NCBI GenBank assembly: GCA_026874595.1
Contig: CM049318.1
Span: 11,265,241 to 11,329,240 of the forward strand
From: Sipunculus nudus
Lineage: Eukaryota; Annelida; Sipuncula; Golfingiida; Sipunculidae
Length of the DNA stretch: 64,000 bases
Direction: 5' to 3'
The translations under genes were made by a program, and so were the position numbers. Below the pieces are notes generated by a model, which did no database searches, was not told where the DNA came from, and saw nothing but the letters and a program-made list of their open reading frames with translations. Within the stretch, counting starts at the first letter, position 1, and every line of letters starts with the position of its first letter. Shown here one piece after another: positions 12,167-25,313 of the stretch.

Positions 12167-14611
12167 TTTAGCTCAGCTGACTTTCAGTCATGCTGGGCTA
12201 TAGCGTTGGGTCTTTGTCCGTCGTCCTTCCGTCTGTCCGTCCGGCCGGCCGTCCGGCCGGCCATCCGTCCGTAAGCAGGGCACAAATCATAACCGTAGGG
12301 GCTAGGGCCATGAACCCTATGCAGTCTTAGAGGTTATAAAAAGATCTCCTTGCAAACCTGAAATTAGGTCACTGCGACCTATATTCTCGAAGTTATGGGG
12401 TGTGTTTGCACCCCCCAGAAATAACTCTTTGAGACAAAATTTCATCCCAAACCTTCCATCTTTCACATACAGCTCACCTACCAACAGGGGAAGAACCATA
12501 ATCTTTTTTAGGTCAAAAGGTCAAAGGTCAAGGTCACAGGAGCCTCTTCTTTGAAAAGCCTGTGGATGCATTTTAAGCCAACCCTTTCATCCCAATTCTT
12601 TGATTTTTCACATATAGCTCACCTACTAAGTTGAAGAAGAATCCCATAGATTTTGAGGTCACAAGGTCAAAGGTCAGGGTCACAGGATCCACTTCTTTGA
12701 AAAGGTTGTGGACACATTTCAAGCTAGACTTTTCATTCCAAACCTTCCAGCACTGATATCGCTTCTCTGCCAACAGGGGAAAAGACCTGTTGATTTTGAG
12801 GTCAAAGGTCAAGTTCACAGCACCCACTTCTTGCGTGGAGTCATTTTCAGGCAAACTTTTCAATCTGTACCTTCCATCTGTCATATATGGCTTACCTACC
12901 AATAAGGGAAGAAGCCTATTGATGTTGAGGTCAAAAAGTCAAAGGTCAAGGTCACAATATTTAATTGTTCTAAATGCTTGTAAGCATATTTCAAGTGTAA
13001 CTGTTCAACCCAAACCTTCAGTCTTTCACATATGCCACATCTATGCATCACTCAGTTTGACTCAAACTTCATATTTATGGGTCTTTTTGCTTGAATAAAT
13101 AACTTATTGATTTTGGGGTCAGCTGGTCAGCAGGTTAAAGGTTGCAGGTCAAAGTTATTCACCCATTGGTTGCCAAGTAATTACACCAGATTTAAGTGGT
13201 TAGTAGTTACCCATCATTTAGAAAGAATCCAGTTAATATATGGGCAAAAGGCCAAGGTCATAGGTCAGGGATGTTCACAATTACTTATTTTATAGACCAT
13301 CTCTATTTTTCTTGTATATATAACCATCCCACTCCAGCTGGTACATCTCCCTGTGTGGCTGTAATTGTGAGTGACACTGGTGACATATGACTCCCTTTTG
13401 TATCAGCCTATTAAGTGATAAGGCTCAGTGATAAGTACCTCGTTACTTCATAACAAAAACACTGTTGTCAGAATGCTTCAGCCAGGCATTAAGACTATGA
13501 GAGTATAGTATTAAGGTTTAGCTACTGATTTATAAGATGATGGGAACATTTTGCAGTTTATTTTATGGAATCCTAGCAATAAACTTAGTTTCCTAGATAT
13601 CTGAATATTTTAATATATATCACCTCATATAAAAGCAAGTGTTTGTTCTCATAATATGTGGATGTAACTTGATTTAGGATGGCTTTTTGTTTTATTTCAA
13701 GACTCTTAGTCATGCTTTCTGCATTTCTTTTCTTTCAGGTTTGGCAGTTTACCTACCCTGCTGACCCCATTGAAAAGCAGAGTGATAATAAAAAATATTG
13801 GACTTACACTTTTTACAATTGCATATCTATAAATCTGATATGAGGGCATGGACATGCCTTTTGAATTATTTTGGGCATTCATTACTGGATAATTTGCCCA
13901 ACTTTGGTCTCTTATTGGAGAATGTGGGATATCAAATGTCATACTTGTCAGAAATCCATAATGTCTGCCAGTTAGCCACCTTAGAAATTCTTTCTTCAGT
14001 GCAGTTTCAGTAATTTTTCTTTAATGTTTGGTCCGATTTAGAGAATGTTTGTTGTCTGATTTCAGACTTGTCAGAAGTCCAATATGGCCACCAGGCAACC
14101 ATCTTTTAATTCCTTTTGATCATATTATCTCAAGAACAGTTAAAGTGAATGCAGTTGGATGTATATTTATGTAATCTTGTAAAGGATTGGGTCAAATATT
14201 TCTGAATAAATATTACCATCATTTATAAAAGTGCAGTACAGTTGGCTTGTATTGAATAAAAATTCATACAGAAGCACCTGTTTCTCAATAGTTCTTGCAT
14301 GTATTTCCTTGATTTTTGCTATATATTTTGATCTTATATTTTCCCTTTGTGGTGTTCCTTTGAGACTGACAGGTTTCAAGCAAGCTGTTGGAATAGTTCC
14401 TGATAGCTTAACAATCATGCATTTTCCTCAGACCATCAATTCACTGTGTTTTAACCAGACATAGGTAATATATATTTCTGTTGTCATAGAAAATTTTCAA
14501 CAAATTGGCAAATTGATTCTTCAAAATTTGACTGGAAGTTGTGAATCTCAGTCCATGATGTCACAGGTCATGCTTGGCAGCTGAGCGTCATGACCCATGG
14601 GTCACTTGTTT
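12167..14611 (+). mobile_element. Element A: Helentron-like repeat, 2.4 kb, GGTCA-rich
   Basis: The start is TTTAGCTCAGCTGACT followed by a GTCC/CCGG-rich microsatellite (12210-12275). The end is CAGCTGAGCGTCATGACC, a perfect 14-bp palindrome (TGACCCATGGGTCA), and the tail CACTTGTTT. GCTCAGCTG at the start is the inverse of CAGCTGAGC near the end, but the 3' copy lies inward of the palindrome, which gives asymmetric termini. The body has about 140-bp units with AGGTCAAAGGTCAAGGTCACA-like strings near 12510, 12655, 12799 and 12928. A closely related copy is at 42772-44996. No transposase is encoded. Confidence 0.85.
12500..12960 (+). repeat. ~140-bp units carrying direct AGGTCA repeats
   Basis: Four units each carry clustered AGGTCA half-sites, including AGGTCAAAGGTCA (two half-sites one base apart) and TCAAGGTCA. 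Each is followed by CACTTCTTTGAAAAG-type sequence and CTTTCAT..CCAAACCTTCCA. The same arrangement occurs at 43087-43540 in the second copy. AGGTCA is the core of many nuclear-receptor sites, but function here is only a possibility. Confidence 0.7.
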
Positions 14612-14800
14612 TGATTAACAAGTAACTTTAAAAATCTACAGACATGGTCACGAGGATTACATACATAAAATGTCAATATATAAATGACCATTCACCTGTG
14701 CAGATGAGGTATTGTATTCACAAAGATGTAATTTTCGCAATAATTTCCCTTTTGCGTATATTGCCAATTTGAAACTCGTGTGAATATAAAGCCAACCACA

Positions 14801-14850
<50 letters not shown>

Positions 14851-16266
14851 CCTCCTTTCCCTGTTTTTATAAAATGCTAATGATACTTAGCACCATTTGA
14901 ATATTTTAAAGTGCATTATTTGAATAGAAACTAATTAAAATGTCAACTTATAAAAATAAAACTGTTATATAACAGAAACAGTCCAATACACAACCAAAAT
15001 AAATGTGTAACCAATTTGGTGGTACATGTTTTATATGATTTGAAATTACAATCTCTTAACAGCAGTTTAGGTTCATCCCCTCCAAAAACCCCTAAATTTA
15101 AAATCAATCCAAAGGCTTTAACAAATGCATATGAGACCCCATAAGGTATATCATTTTAACCTATTACAGAGCCCTTAATGGTATATATATATTTATGAAA
15201 TCCACATTCATGCTACACAGTTTTAAGAAACCAGTTACGGCAAACCACATTTTTATAGGCAAATAGTAAACTGCTTGAAACATATCGAAACTTTTTTGTT
15301 TGTTTTTACTATATAGTGTTTCTTTCTTACCTCAAATTAAATTTTAAAATTTTGCCTCAATAAAGAAATTTAAATTTTATTTTTAAATATGAATAAAACA
15401 TGGTAGAGGAAAACAAAATAAACTTTTGAGATCTTGATATTTACTTTGACATGAACCTACTAAAAAGGGGACTTCTGATATTGTTTACTCAAAATTATAT
15501 ACCATTTGAAAATTTTCCATGTGAATTTCTTCAATATATATATAATCAGAGAGATCACTTTAACAGGCTTAAAATATTATTTACTTCACAGATCTAATAT
15601 TGTAGGCTTTTTGGCTGATTTTTACTCAAGGGGATTTTGCCAGAGATACTATATGATGATGGCTGTTTCATACATGACAACAGTGAAACATGAAATTATG
15701 GAGTATTTTTTTTAATGCATATTTAAGGATTTTTGGGCTACTGTGTTAAGGTTAATGTAATATTGTTGATAAAAGCAAGACCCTGGAATCAATAGAAGGC
15801 TTTAAATGGCTTATTGTGAATTAAGAATATATAACACCAGCCCTCCACAGATAAAATCACATTTACAAGACCATGTGTACTAAAACACTCAATACTAGTG
15901 TGTCAGATAAAATATTAAGTATCAATAAATGTAGACAGGGAATCTGAAAAAAAAATAATCTGTTGGCTTTTTTATGAGATGGAATGGTTAATTAATCATA
16001 CACACATGTAGTTATTACAGCTGCCCAAGGAATTGCTAATACGCCCACATTATCCAGTAAGCGCAAAAAGAATCTTCCATATATCCAAAGCAAGGAGAAT
16101 TAAGTATTCTCAAAATCCTCAGGAACCATTGTGAGTAGTAAATAGACTTTAATATGAAGAAGATTTCATAAACAAGATTTTGTATGAGTGAATTTTCGTT
16201 ATTTTCCTGTATAGAAACTAATTTATGGATGGGCTTCAGGTCTTCAGTTTTTGTTTCATATATTTT
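14612..16266. other. Non-coding stretch with an AT microsatellite
   Basis: No gene is supported. A (TA)n run of about 46 bp lies at 14801-14846, and the rest is strongly AT-rich without recognisable element ends. Confidence 0.5.
14801..14846. repeat. (TA)n microsatellite
   Basis: Uninterrupted alternating T and A, about 23 dinucleotides, with no coding context. Confidence 0.9.
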
Positions 16267-17340
16267 TTTGCTCAGCTGACTATAAGTCATCTTGGCTATA
16301 GTTGTGGTCCTTTGTCCACTGGCTGTCCGTCCGTCCGTTAAACTGGCATGTTTTGAAACCATTGGACCTACGAATCTGAAATTCGGCATAACTTTAGATG
16401 TCCCCAAAATCTCCTACCATACCGAAAATTGGGTCACTATGACTTCTTTCCTTCAAATTATCAAGGAAAAACCTCCGTTTTCCATTAAAAAACCCATTGT
16501 TACACTTCAAGACTGCCTAAATATAAAATCGGTACCTTAAATTTTGCCAGGATTTGACCATTGCACTTTTCTTTCCTGTAACTGCTGTGGATTTAATTTT
16601 CACATCATGTTACCATAAGCATTTCATCTGTTAACATCTGAAATTTGAAACCAGTTGATAAAAAATGTAAATTTTATTCAAGTTTTCAAGCGCCATGTAA
16701 AGTATTGTTTAGATCAAGCAAGTGTTATGCAGTTTGATAGAGCTCAGCTCCCCAGCTTCCCAAGCCAGCTCTCAGCTCCCAAAATATGGCATACAGTTAG
16801 ATGTCCCCTAAACCCCCTACCATACCAAAAGTTTGGTCACTAAAACTTCATTCCTTCGAGATATTCAGTTTTCAATTAAAAACCCATTGTTACACTTCAA
16901 GACTGCTTACTATCACAACCACTGATCTGACTGTCATCATATATAATATACATGTTCTTCTATTCATACTCTTTGCACATGCCAAAAATGATGTCAGTAT
17001 TGCGAAATTGTTTTAAGTTATGGTCCTAAACATAATGCACTTTATAAAAATTCAAGAAATATATTTACTTCCTTAACATGAGAAATGCTGAAGCTAGAGA
17101 TTTTTTACAGGGATACAACATTATTTAATAAAGATTCAATTATATACCAAAAATTAGTTCTGAATTTTCCAAATTTTACAAGTTATTAGCATAAATATAA
17201 AATCAGTACCTTAAATTTTGCCTATATTTGACCATGGCATATTTGTTTCCTGTAAGTACTGTTGATATAATTTTCATATCATGCAGAAATAAGGATTTCA
17301 GCTTGTTACTTTTGAAATTTGAAAGACATTGGCCAAAAAC
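16267..17340 (+). mobile_element. Element B: 5' part, same family as element E
   Basis: The start is TTTGCTCAGCTGACTATAAG followed by a short GTCC array (16325-16340) and then sequence closely matching element E from 23240 onward, such as GATGTCCCCAAAATCTCCTACC. A second copy of that phrase is at 16800, so the element is built of tandem units as E is. Similarity to E fades near 17340. A matching 3' end (CAGCTGAGCGCCGTGACC) is at 28930-28963. B may therefore span to there with D and E inserted into it, or it may be 3'-truncated. Confidence 0.65.
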
Positions 17341-18975
17341 TGTAGCTTATATTATAGTTCTTATGAGACAATGTCAGACCCTAGGCTCTTCACAGTCCCT
17401 CTTCAGTCACCTGTATGTCCTTTAGTTGACCTCTCAGGCCAATTATGCATGCTGGAGGCAGGGCATATACTAGTCAGCCAGGCAGCTTATGGCTTGCCTC
17501 AGTTGATTCAGGTGTCCAACCAAACATCTGTTAGTTGTTTAGATCAACAGCATAACAATAAACAATAAATAAATAATTTTTTATAGGTCTGTAACAACAA
17601 CTTTGAAAAAAATCAGGAGAAAAGGAATTTGATAGTTGATGTGTAACAGGGAATTACCTTGCAATTACTGATGTTTTATGCATTTTTTATGAATGGATGA
17701 AAATGTATTCCAAATAACACCATTGAGTCACCTATGGTATTTTTCTTTTCAGTTTTAATAATGAAAAAAAAAATAATTAAACTATATTGTTCTATACTAT
17801 TAGGGATTATATGAAGGGAATAAATGATAGACAAAGACGCAGTTGATAATATTAATCTAAATTTCCAGGTCTTTTCCAAGTGTTTCAGCTTGTTAATTTG
17901 TATTTATTTCAAATTAAAAAAAAAATTTAGATATGTCAACATTTTTTAATTTTACTCAGACAAGCATTGAATAAAGATGTCAATATGTTTCACTAATGAC
18001 ATTTAGACACGTGGCTGTAACAGCTGGCATAAGACTATGTAAATAATCAAAATTTATATTACTGGTTCCTATATTTCAGTTAATAAAATTAAACTTGCCC
18101 ATCTATAGGTTTCTCCTTGTAAAATTTATAGGGTGTTCTTATCCTTGGCTTTCTTTTTTTACACATATAATGGTTTCATAGCTGAGATTAATTTTTTCTG
18201 ATACATTTTTTTTTTTAATAAAAAAATTTGAATATTATAAAAAATTAGATCTTAGACAAGTTCTCATTATGATTTCTGTAATGTTAATAATTGTCATAAG
18301 ACTCTTGCTATGTCTAGTGTGTAGATTGATGTGACAGCATTCCAAAGTGAATATAATAGTTTTTTTTAATATAAATAAAATTCATAAAACCAAGTACTTA
18401 TGATCATTATTTAGATTTGTGATATTTGTTTATTCTGGATTTTCAAGAACTCTTGTTCAGCTGAAACTGTTATGATTATGGTGATTATTGGGCCAAATAA
18501 CTATAAATTCTTGTTACTCTTCAGTGTAGCTTATTATGCAGGTTCATTCAGTACAGGCATGTAAGTAGAATCCTTTACCTCCTATAGCACAGATAACACT
18601 TTGCTGGTCACCCTGTGTTGACAGGGGTCTCATTTGAGTGCTAGTCAGTGTTCAGGAATGTTTAACATTGCTCCTCCACTGAGCATCTTGATCTTTAGGT
18701 TGTCAGCTTCACCTATCAACCAGATTTGTCATTTTATATAAAAATTTATGTAAGATCATTATGTTAATATATTTAGATGATATGGATGGTCAAGATTTTT
18801 CTTGGTTCTAAATGGACAGAATTTTTAATGCTGGTTTTAGGTCAGTATTATAATATTCAGTAGCTTAAATCCAAGTATCTGGTTGGTTAGTCAGGTTTAG
18901 GAACATGTACTTAAGGGCTTACAGGCCTCTGACAGACAGGCACTTTTAGACATCACAGGACTCTGTTCTGTTTTA
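17341..18975. other. AT-rich non-coding stretch, possibly interior of element B
   Basis: I see no gene and no element ends. It lies between the recognisable part of B and the start of D. Whether it belongs to B cannot be decided without another copy to compare. Confidence 0.35.
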
Positions 18976-19067
18976 TTAGCTCAGCTGACTGAAAGTCATC
19001 TGAGCTATAGGGATCACCTTTTGTCCGTCGGCCGTCCGGCCGTCCTGGCGTCTGTCCGTTAACAGGG

Positions 19068-22000
19068 CACAAATCGTAACCGCTAGAACTGGAATCTTCT
19101 TACTTGACATCCAGGGAGGTCCATGAAAAATCTCCTTGGAAACCAGAAATTAGGTCTCTGATACCCATATCCTTCGAGCTATGGGGCCCCAAAGTACCCC
19201 CCAGAAAAGTCCAAAATTTCATACAAAAACTTCAATATCTCATTAACCACTTGACTGATGGTCATGATTTTTGGCATACATATTGATCATGAGAGGTTCC
19301 ATCAGTTCCTGAAGAATGGTGGCGCCACCTGTATTTTTCGATTTTTTACGAATTTTTTTCTCTATTTTTGAGACCTTTAAAAATGTGAACATCTGTTAAC
19401 AAGGCACAAATCATAATGACTGGACTTAGGATCTTCATTCTCAACACATTGAGAGACCTATGAAAAGTCTCCATGGAAACCAGAAATTAGGTCTCTGTTA
19501 CCCATATCCTTCGAGCTATGGGGCCCCAAAGTACCCCCCCCCCCGAAAAGTCGAAAATTTCATACAAAAACTTCAATATCTCATTAACTACTTGACTGAT
19601 GGTCATGATTTTTGGCATACATATTGATCATGAGAGGTTCCATCAGTTCCTGAAGACTGGTGGCGCCACCTGTATTTTTCGATTTTTTACGAATTTTTTT
19701 CTCTATTTTTGAGACCTTTAAAAATGTGAACATCTGTTAACAAGGCACAAATCGTAATGACTGGACTTAGAATCTTCATTCTCGACACACTGAGAGACCT
19801 ATGAAAAGTCTCCATGGAAACCAGAAATTAGGTCTCTGTTACCCATATCCTTCCAGCTATGGGGCCCCAAACTACCCCCCAGAAAAGTAAAAAATTTCAT
19901 ACAAAAACTTCAATATCTCATTAACTACTTGACTGATGGTCATGATTTTTGTCATACATATTGATCATGAGATGTTCCATCACTTCCTGCAGACTGGTGG
20001 CGCCACCTGTATCGTTCAATTTTTTACGAATTTTTTTCTCTATTTTTGAGACCTTTCAAAATGTAAACATCAGTTAACAAGGCACAAATCATAAAGACTG
20101 GACCTAGAATCTTCATTCTTGACACACTGAGAGGTCCATGAAAAATATCCTTGGAAACCAGAAATTAGGTCTCTGTTACCCATATTCTTCGAGCTATGGA
20201 GCCCTAAAGTACCCCCCCAGAGTAGTCAAAAATTTCATACAAAAACTTCAATATCTCAATAACTACATCACTGATGGTCATGATTTTTGGCATACATATT
20301 GATTATGAGATGTTCCATCAGTTCCTGCAGACTGGTGGTGCCACCTATATTGTTTGATTTTTTTACGATTTCTTCCTCTATTTTTGAGACCTTTAAGGAT
20401 GCTGTCATCTGTTAGCATGGCACAAATCGTAACGACTGGACCTAGAATCTTCATTCTCAATACACTGAGAGACCTATGAAAAGTCTCCATGGAAACCAGA
20501 AATTAGGTCTCTGTTACCCATATCCTTTGAGCTATGGGGCCCCAAAGTACCCCCCCCCCCAGAGTAGTCAAAAATTTCATACAAAAACTTCAATATCTCA
20601 ATAACTACATCACTGATGGTCATGATTTTTGGCATACATATTGATTATGAGATGTTCCATGAGTTCCTGCAGATTGGTGGCGCCACCTATATTGTTTGAT
20701 TTTTTTACAATTTCTTCCTCTATTTTTGAGACCTTTAAGGATGCTGTCATCTGTTAGCATGGCACAAATCGAAACGACTGGACCTAGAATCTTCATTCTC
20801 AATACACTGAGAGACCTATGAAAAGTCTCCATGGAAACCAGAAATTAGGTCTCTGTTACCCATATCCTTCGAGCTATGGGGCCCCAAAGTACCCCCCAGA
20901 GTAGTCAAAAATTTCATACAAAAACTTCAATATCTCAATAACTACATCACTGATGGTCATGATTTGTGGCATAACTATTGATCAAGAGGTGTTCCATCAG
21001 TTCCTGCAGACTGGTGGCACAACCTGCATTTGTTCGGGTTTTTTTTACGAATGTTTTATCAATTTTTGAGATCTTTAAAGATATGAACATCTGTTAACAG
21101 GGCACAATTCATAAAAACTGGACCTAGAATCTTCATTCTTGACACACAGAGAGACCCATGAAAATTCTCAATGGAAACCTGAAATTAGGTCTCTGTTACC
21201 CATATTCTTTAGGCTGTATGGCTCCAAAATACTCCCCAGAATAATGGAAAATTTGATACAAAAACTTCAATATCTCATTAACTACTTGACTGATGGTCAT
21301 GATTTTTGGCATACATATTGATCATGAGCTGTTCCATCAGTTTCTGCAGAGAGGGTGTGCCACCTCTATTTTTTTCAAATTTTTACGAATTTTTTTTCTC
21401 TTTTTTGAGACCTTTGAATATGTGGTTATCTATCAAGAGGGTACAAATAGCAACAACTGGACCTAGAAACTTCATTCTTGTCATGCAAGGAGGCCCATGA
21501 AGAGTGCCTGTGGAAACTTGAAATTAGGTCTCTGTTACCCATATCCTTCAAGCTATAGGACTCTGAAGTATCCCTCAGAATAATGGACAATTTGATACAA
21601 AAGCTGAAGTATCTGAACAACTAATACGGAGATCATCATGATTCTTTGCATGGATATTGACCATTAAGTGTTTTTAGCTCAGCTGACTGTAAGTCATCTG
21701 AAGTATCCCTCAGAATAATGGACAATTTGATACAAAAGCTCAAGTATCTAAACAACTATTGCAGTGATCACCATGATTCTTTGCATGGATATTGATCATG
21801 GAATGTGTAATCAGTTTCTGCAGTATGGTGGCGCCACCTGTATTTTTTTTATTTTAACAAATTTTTTTTCTCTATTTTTGAGACCTCATAAGATGCGGTC
21901 ATCTGTTAACATGGCACAAATCGTAACAACTGGACCTAGAATCTTTTCTCTTGACATGCCGAGAGGCCCATGAAAAGTCTCCTTAAAAACTTGAAATTAG

Positions 22001-23150
22001 GTCTCTGTCACCCATAACCTCTGAGCTATGGGGCTCCGAAGTACCCCCCAGAATAATGGAAAATTTGATACAAAAGCTCAAGTATCTGAACAATTATTAT
22101 ATTGATCACCATGATTCTTTGCATGGATATTGATCATGAAATGTTTCATCAGTTTCTGCATTCTGGTGGCCCACCTCTATTTTTTCAATTTTTAGCTCAG
22201 CTGACTGAAAGTCATCTGAGCTGTAGGGATCACCTTTTGTCCGTTGTCTGTCCGGCCATCCAGGCGTCTGTCTGTTAACAGGGCACAAATTGTAACCGCT
22301 AGACCGGGAATCTTCTTACTTGAAATCCTGGGAGGTCTATGGAAATTCTCCTTGTAAACCTGAAATTAGGTCACTGTGACCTATATTCTTCGAGCTATAG
22401 GGTTCTGAAGTACCCCCAACAATAATGCAAAATTTAATACAAAAGCTCAAGTATCTGAACAACTAATGCATTAATCACCATGATTCTTTGCATGGATATT
22501 GATCATGGAGTGTTTCATCAATTTCTGGAGATTGGTGGTGCCACCTATATTTTTTTTATTTTTTACGATTTATTTTTCTCTACTTTTGTGATCTTTAAAC
22601 ATTTGGTCATCTGTAAACAGGGCACAAATCATAATGACTGGACCTAGAATCTTCTCTCCTCACCTCCAGGGAAGCCCATAAAAAGGTCTACATGGAAACC
22701 CGAAATAAGGTCCCTGTTACCCATATTCTGTAAGCTATGGGGCTCTGAAGTACCCCCCAGAATAAAGATTTGGTCATATATTAACAGGGCACAAATCATA
22801 ATGACTGGACCTAGAATCGTCTGTCCTCACCTCCAGGGAAGCCCATAAAAGGTCTACATGGAAACCCGAAATAAGGTCCCTGTTACCCATATCCTTCATG
22901 CTCTGGGGCTCCGAAGTACTCCCCAGAATAAAGATTTGGTCATCTGTTAACAGAGCACAAATTATAATGACTTGACCTAGAATCTCCTTTCTTGATATGC
23001 TGGGAGGCCCCTAAAAAGTCTCCTGGTGCACCTGAAATAACATCTCTGTTACCCATATCCTTCATCCTATGCGGCTTTGAAATACCCCCCAGAAAAAACA
23101 TTTGGATTTGTTAACAGGGCACAAATCATAATAACTGGACCTAGAATTTT
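19068..23150 (+). repeat. ~340-bp tandem array inside element D
   Basis: Successive GGCACAAATC starts lie near 19068, 19405, 19746, 20083, 20421, 20763, 21103 and 21442, giving periods of 337-342 bp. The array then becomes irregular: a 5'-end fragment is inserted at 21676, a second 5' end lies at 22191, and 164-170-bp partial units run from 22789 to 23120. Each full unit has the phrases CTGGACCTAGAATCTTCATT, GAAATTAGGTCTCTGTTACC, ATATCCTTCGAGCTATGGGG and the palindrome GGTGGCGCCACC or a one-base variant. Open frames starting with METFH at 20490 and 20832 on the minus strand are shadows of this array. Confidence 0.9.
22191..22300 (+). mobile_element. Second 5' end of the D family inside element D
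   Basis: TTTAGCTCAGCTGACTGAAAGTCATCTGAGCT recurs after a T-rich stretch (ATTTTTTCAATTT), again with GTCC-like repeats and GTTAACAGGGCACAAAT. Only one D-type 3' end follows (28224). Either a second element is nested here and shares that end, or the 5' module was duplicated inside the array. Confidence 0.7.
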
Positions 23151-24810
23151 ATTTTTAGCTCAGCTGACTATAAGTCATCTGAGCTATAGTCGTGGTCCAT
23201 TGTCCGTCGTCCGTCCGTCTGTCCGTCCGTCCGTCCGTCCGTCCGTAGATGTGGCACGTTTTGAAACCGTAAGACCTAGGAATCCAAAATTCAGCATAAT
23301 GTTAGATGTCCCCAAGATCTCCTACCAAGCCGAAAACTGGGTCTTTGCGACTTCGTTCCTTTGAGAAATTAAGGAAAAACCTTAATTTTTTATTAAAATC
23401 CTATTTTCACACTTCAGGACTGCCTAATATCAAAACCACTCATCTGTTTTTCCTCATATTTACCATAAATAATAATCTATATGGTTCCTATGTACATGCC
23501 AGAAATTGGGTCTGTATTATATAATTTAAAAAAGTTATGGGCCCAAACATAATGCATTTTGTAAATAATCAGGAAAAAAATTTGATCACTTAACACAAAA
23601 CTTGTTAAAGCTAAGCACTTTTTTTCCAGTAATATAACTTTTATTAATCAAAATTAAATTGTATACCCAAAATTTGATCAAAATCTTTTAAATTTTTTTA
23701 AATATTAGCAAAAATAAAAAATTGGTACCTTAAACTTTGCCCAACTTTGACCATGGCACGTTTTTTTCCTGTAACTGCTGTGGATTTAATTTTCAAAGCA
23801 TGTTTTTGTTAGCATTTCAACTGTTAACATTTAAAATTTGAAACCAGTTGATTAAAAACTGTAGATTTTATTCAAGTTTTCAAGCACCATGTCACATATT
23901 GTTTACATCAACCTAGTGTTATGCAGCTTCAGCTCTAAGTTCCTTAAATTAGGCATACAGTAAGATGTCTCCAAAATCCCCTACCATGCCAAGAATTTGG
24001 TCACCAGAACTTAATTCCTTCGAGATATTAATGAAAAACTTTATTTTTTCATTAAAAACCCTTTGTTACACTTCAGGACTGCCTAGTATCAAAACCACTG
24101 ATCTGACTTTGATCATATATTATATACATATTTTTCTATACATTCGCTACATATGCACATGCCAGAAATGATGTCAGTATTGCGTAATTGTTTTAAGTTA
24201 TGTGCCCAAACAAAATTGACTTTGTAAAAAACAGGAAAAATATTTACTCAGGTTTCATGAAAATTATTGAAGCTAGAGAATTTTTTTTAAGTATATAACT
24301 TTGTTTAATTAAGATTCAATTGTATACCCAAAATTAGATCTGTATTTTGTAAATTTTATAAGTTATTAGCATAAACATAAAATCAGTACCTGAAATTTTA
24401 CCCAACTTTGACCATGGCACATTTTTTCCCTGTGAGTACTGTTGATTTAATTTTCTCAGAATGTAAACATAAGTATTTAATGTGTTTAAATCTGAAATTT
24501 GAAACTAAAAGGTTGAAAATTAGGCCTGTTATTGAATTTTATCTTGAGGGTCTATTGTAGTCACTTGCTTTGTTCCAGATGCAGGTAGGCCACTCCAGGT
24601 CACTGGAAGTCAGCTATGCCAGGGTTCCTGATTTGTTTCAGTCACTGGGGGAGATCCCCTGCTGTGACAAGTGTACAATTGTTCTCATATCACACCCCCT
24701 CCCCCCCCCCCCCCCATGAATATATAAATATACATTTGTATGCATGATGTGGTGTTACATGACAAGATTGAGATTTATGATGATGCAATTTAGAATTATG
24801 AATCAACGTT

Positions 24811-25108
24811 TAGGCCAAAAAAAATAAAAGGTATGGTTCTCAGGCACCGCCCGCGTCAATTTTTACCCCCCGCATCAACAATTTTTATTTTGATTTTTAT
24901 CTTTCAAGAAGATGAATATTACAATTTATGTAGTGCTTTTCCCTGTTTTCCAAAAAAAATTGTTATTTTCATACTTTTCATACCCTGATCATATGACATT
25001 TTTATGGAGACACTCAAAAAAAGGTCAAAAATAAAATACCGCCCGCCCGCACTGATTTCTGAAAAAAAGTGCCTGAGAACCATACCTTATTTTTTTTTTG
25101 GCCTTATA
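24811..25108. mobile_element. ~298-bp MITE with long terminal inverted repeats, nested in E
   Basis: The left end TAGGCCAAAAAAAATAAAAG followed by GTATGGTTCTCAGGCAC is mirrored at the right end by GTGCCTGAGAACCATACC followed by TTATTTTTTTTTTGGCCTTA, giving about 36 bp of terminal inverted repeat. The interior has CCGCCCGC motifs on both sides. An unoccupied version of the target seems to exist in a related unit at 26560-26600 (GAATCAACTGAAGTATTCA), so the insertion came after the E units were amplified. Confidence 0.8.
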
Positions 25109-25274
25109 TTCAGAAATATATGTTATATTGGAAATGTATACAAATTAAACTTAAAATAAAAAAATGAGGATCTAATACAAACATGTGTTCATTATTTTCG
25201 AGCCTCAGCAGAATTGGAGATCAGGCTTTGTTTGCCCTGAATGTTTATGCAAAAGTGTTGTTAATCCAATCTCT

Positions 25275-25275
<1 letters not shown>

Positions 25276-25311
<36 letters not shown>
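25276..25311. repeat. C36 homopolymer
   Basis: Thirty-six consecutive C residues lie within one of the poly-C units of element E. Shorter C runs occur at 24702-24715, 25840-25850 and 26988-26999 in sister units. The length is likely to be unreliable in assembly. Confidence 0.9.

Positions 25312-25313
<2 letters not shown>

Noticed and set aside
13706-14464. Possible exon after the TTTCTTTCAG tract in element A
   Set aside because: The same tract and following sequence occur in A2 (44110-44220) as part of the repeat, with no conserved frame or donor.
20278-20832. Two nearly identical 70-codon minus-strand frames beginning METFHRSLSV
   Set aside because: They are the reverse strand of adjacent ~340-bp units in element D. 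Their similarity reflects DNA repeats, not a gene family.
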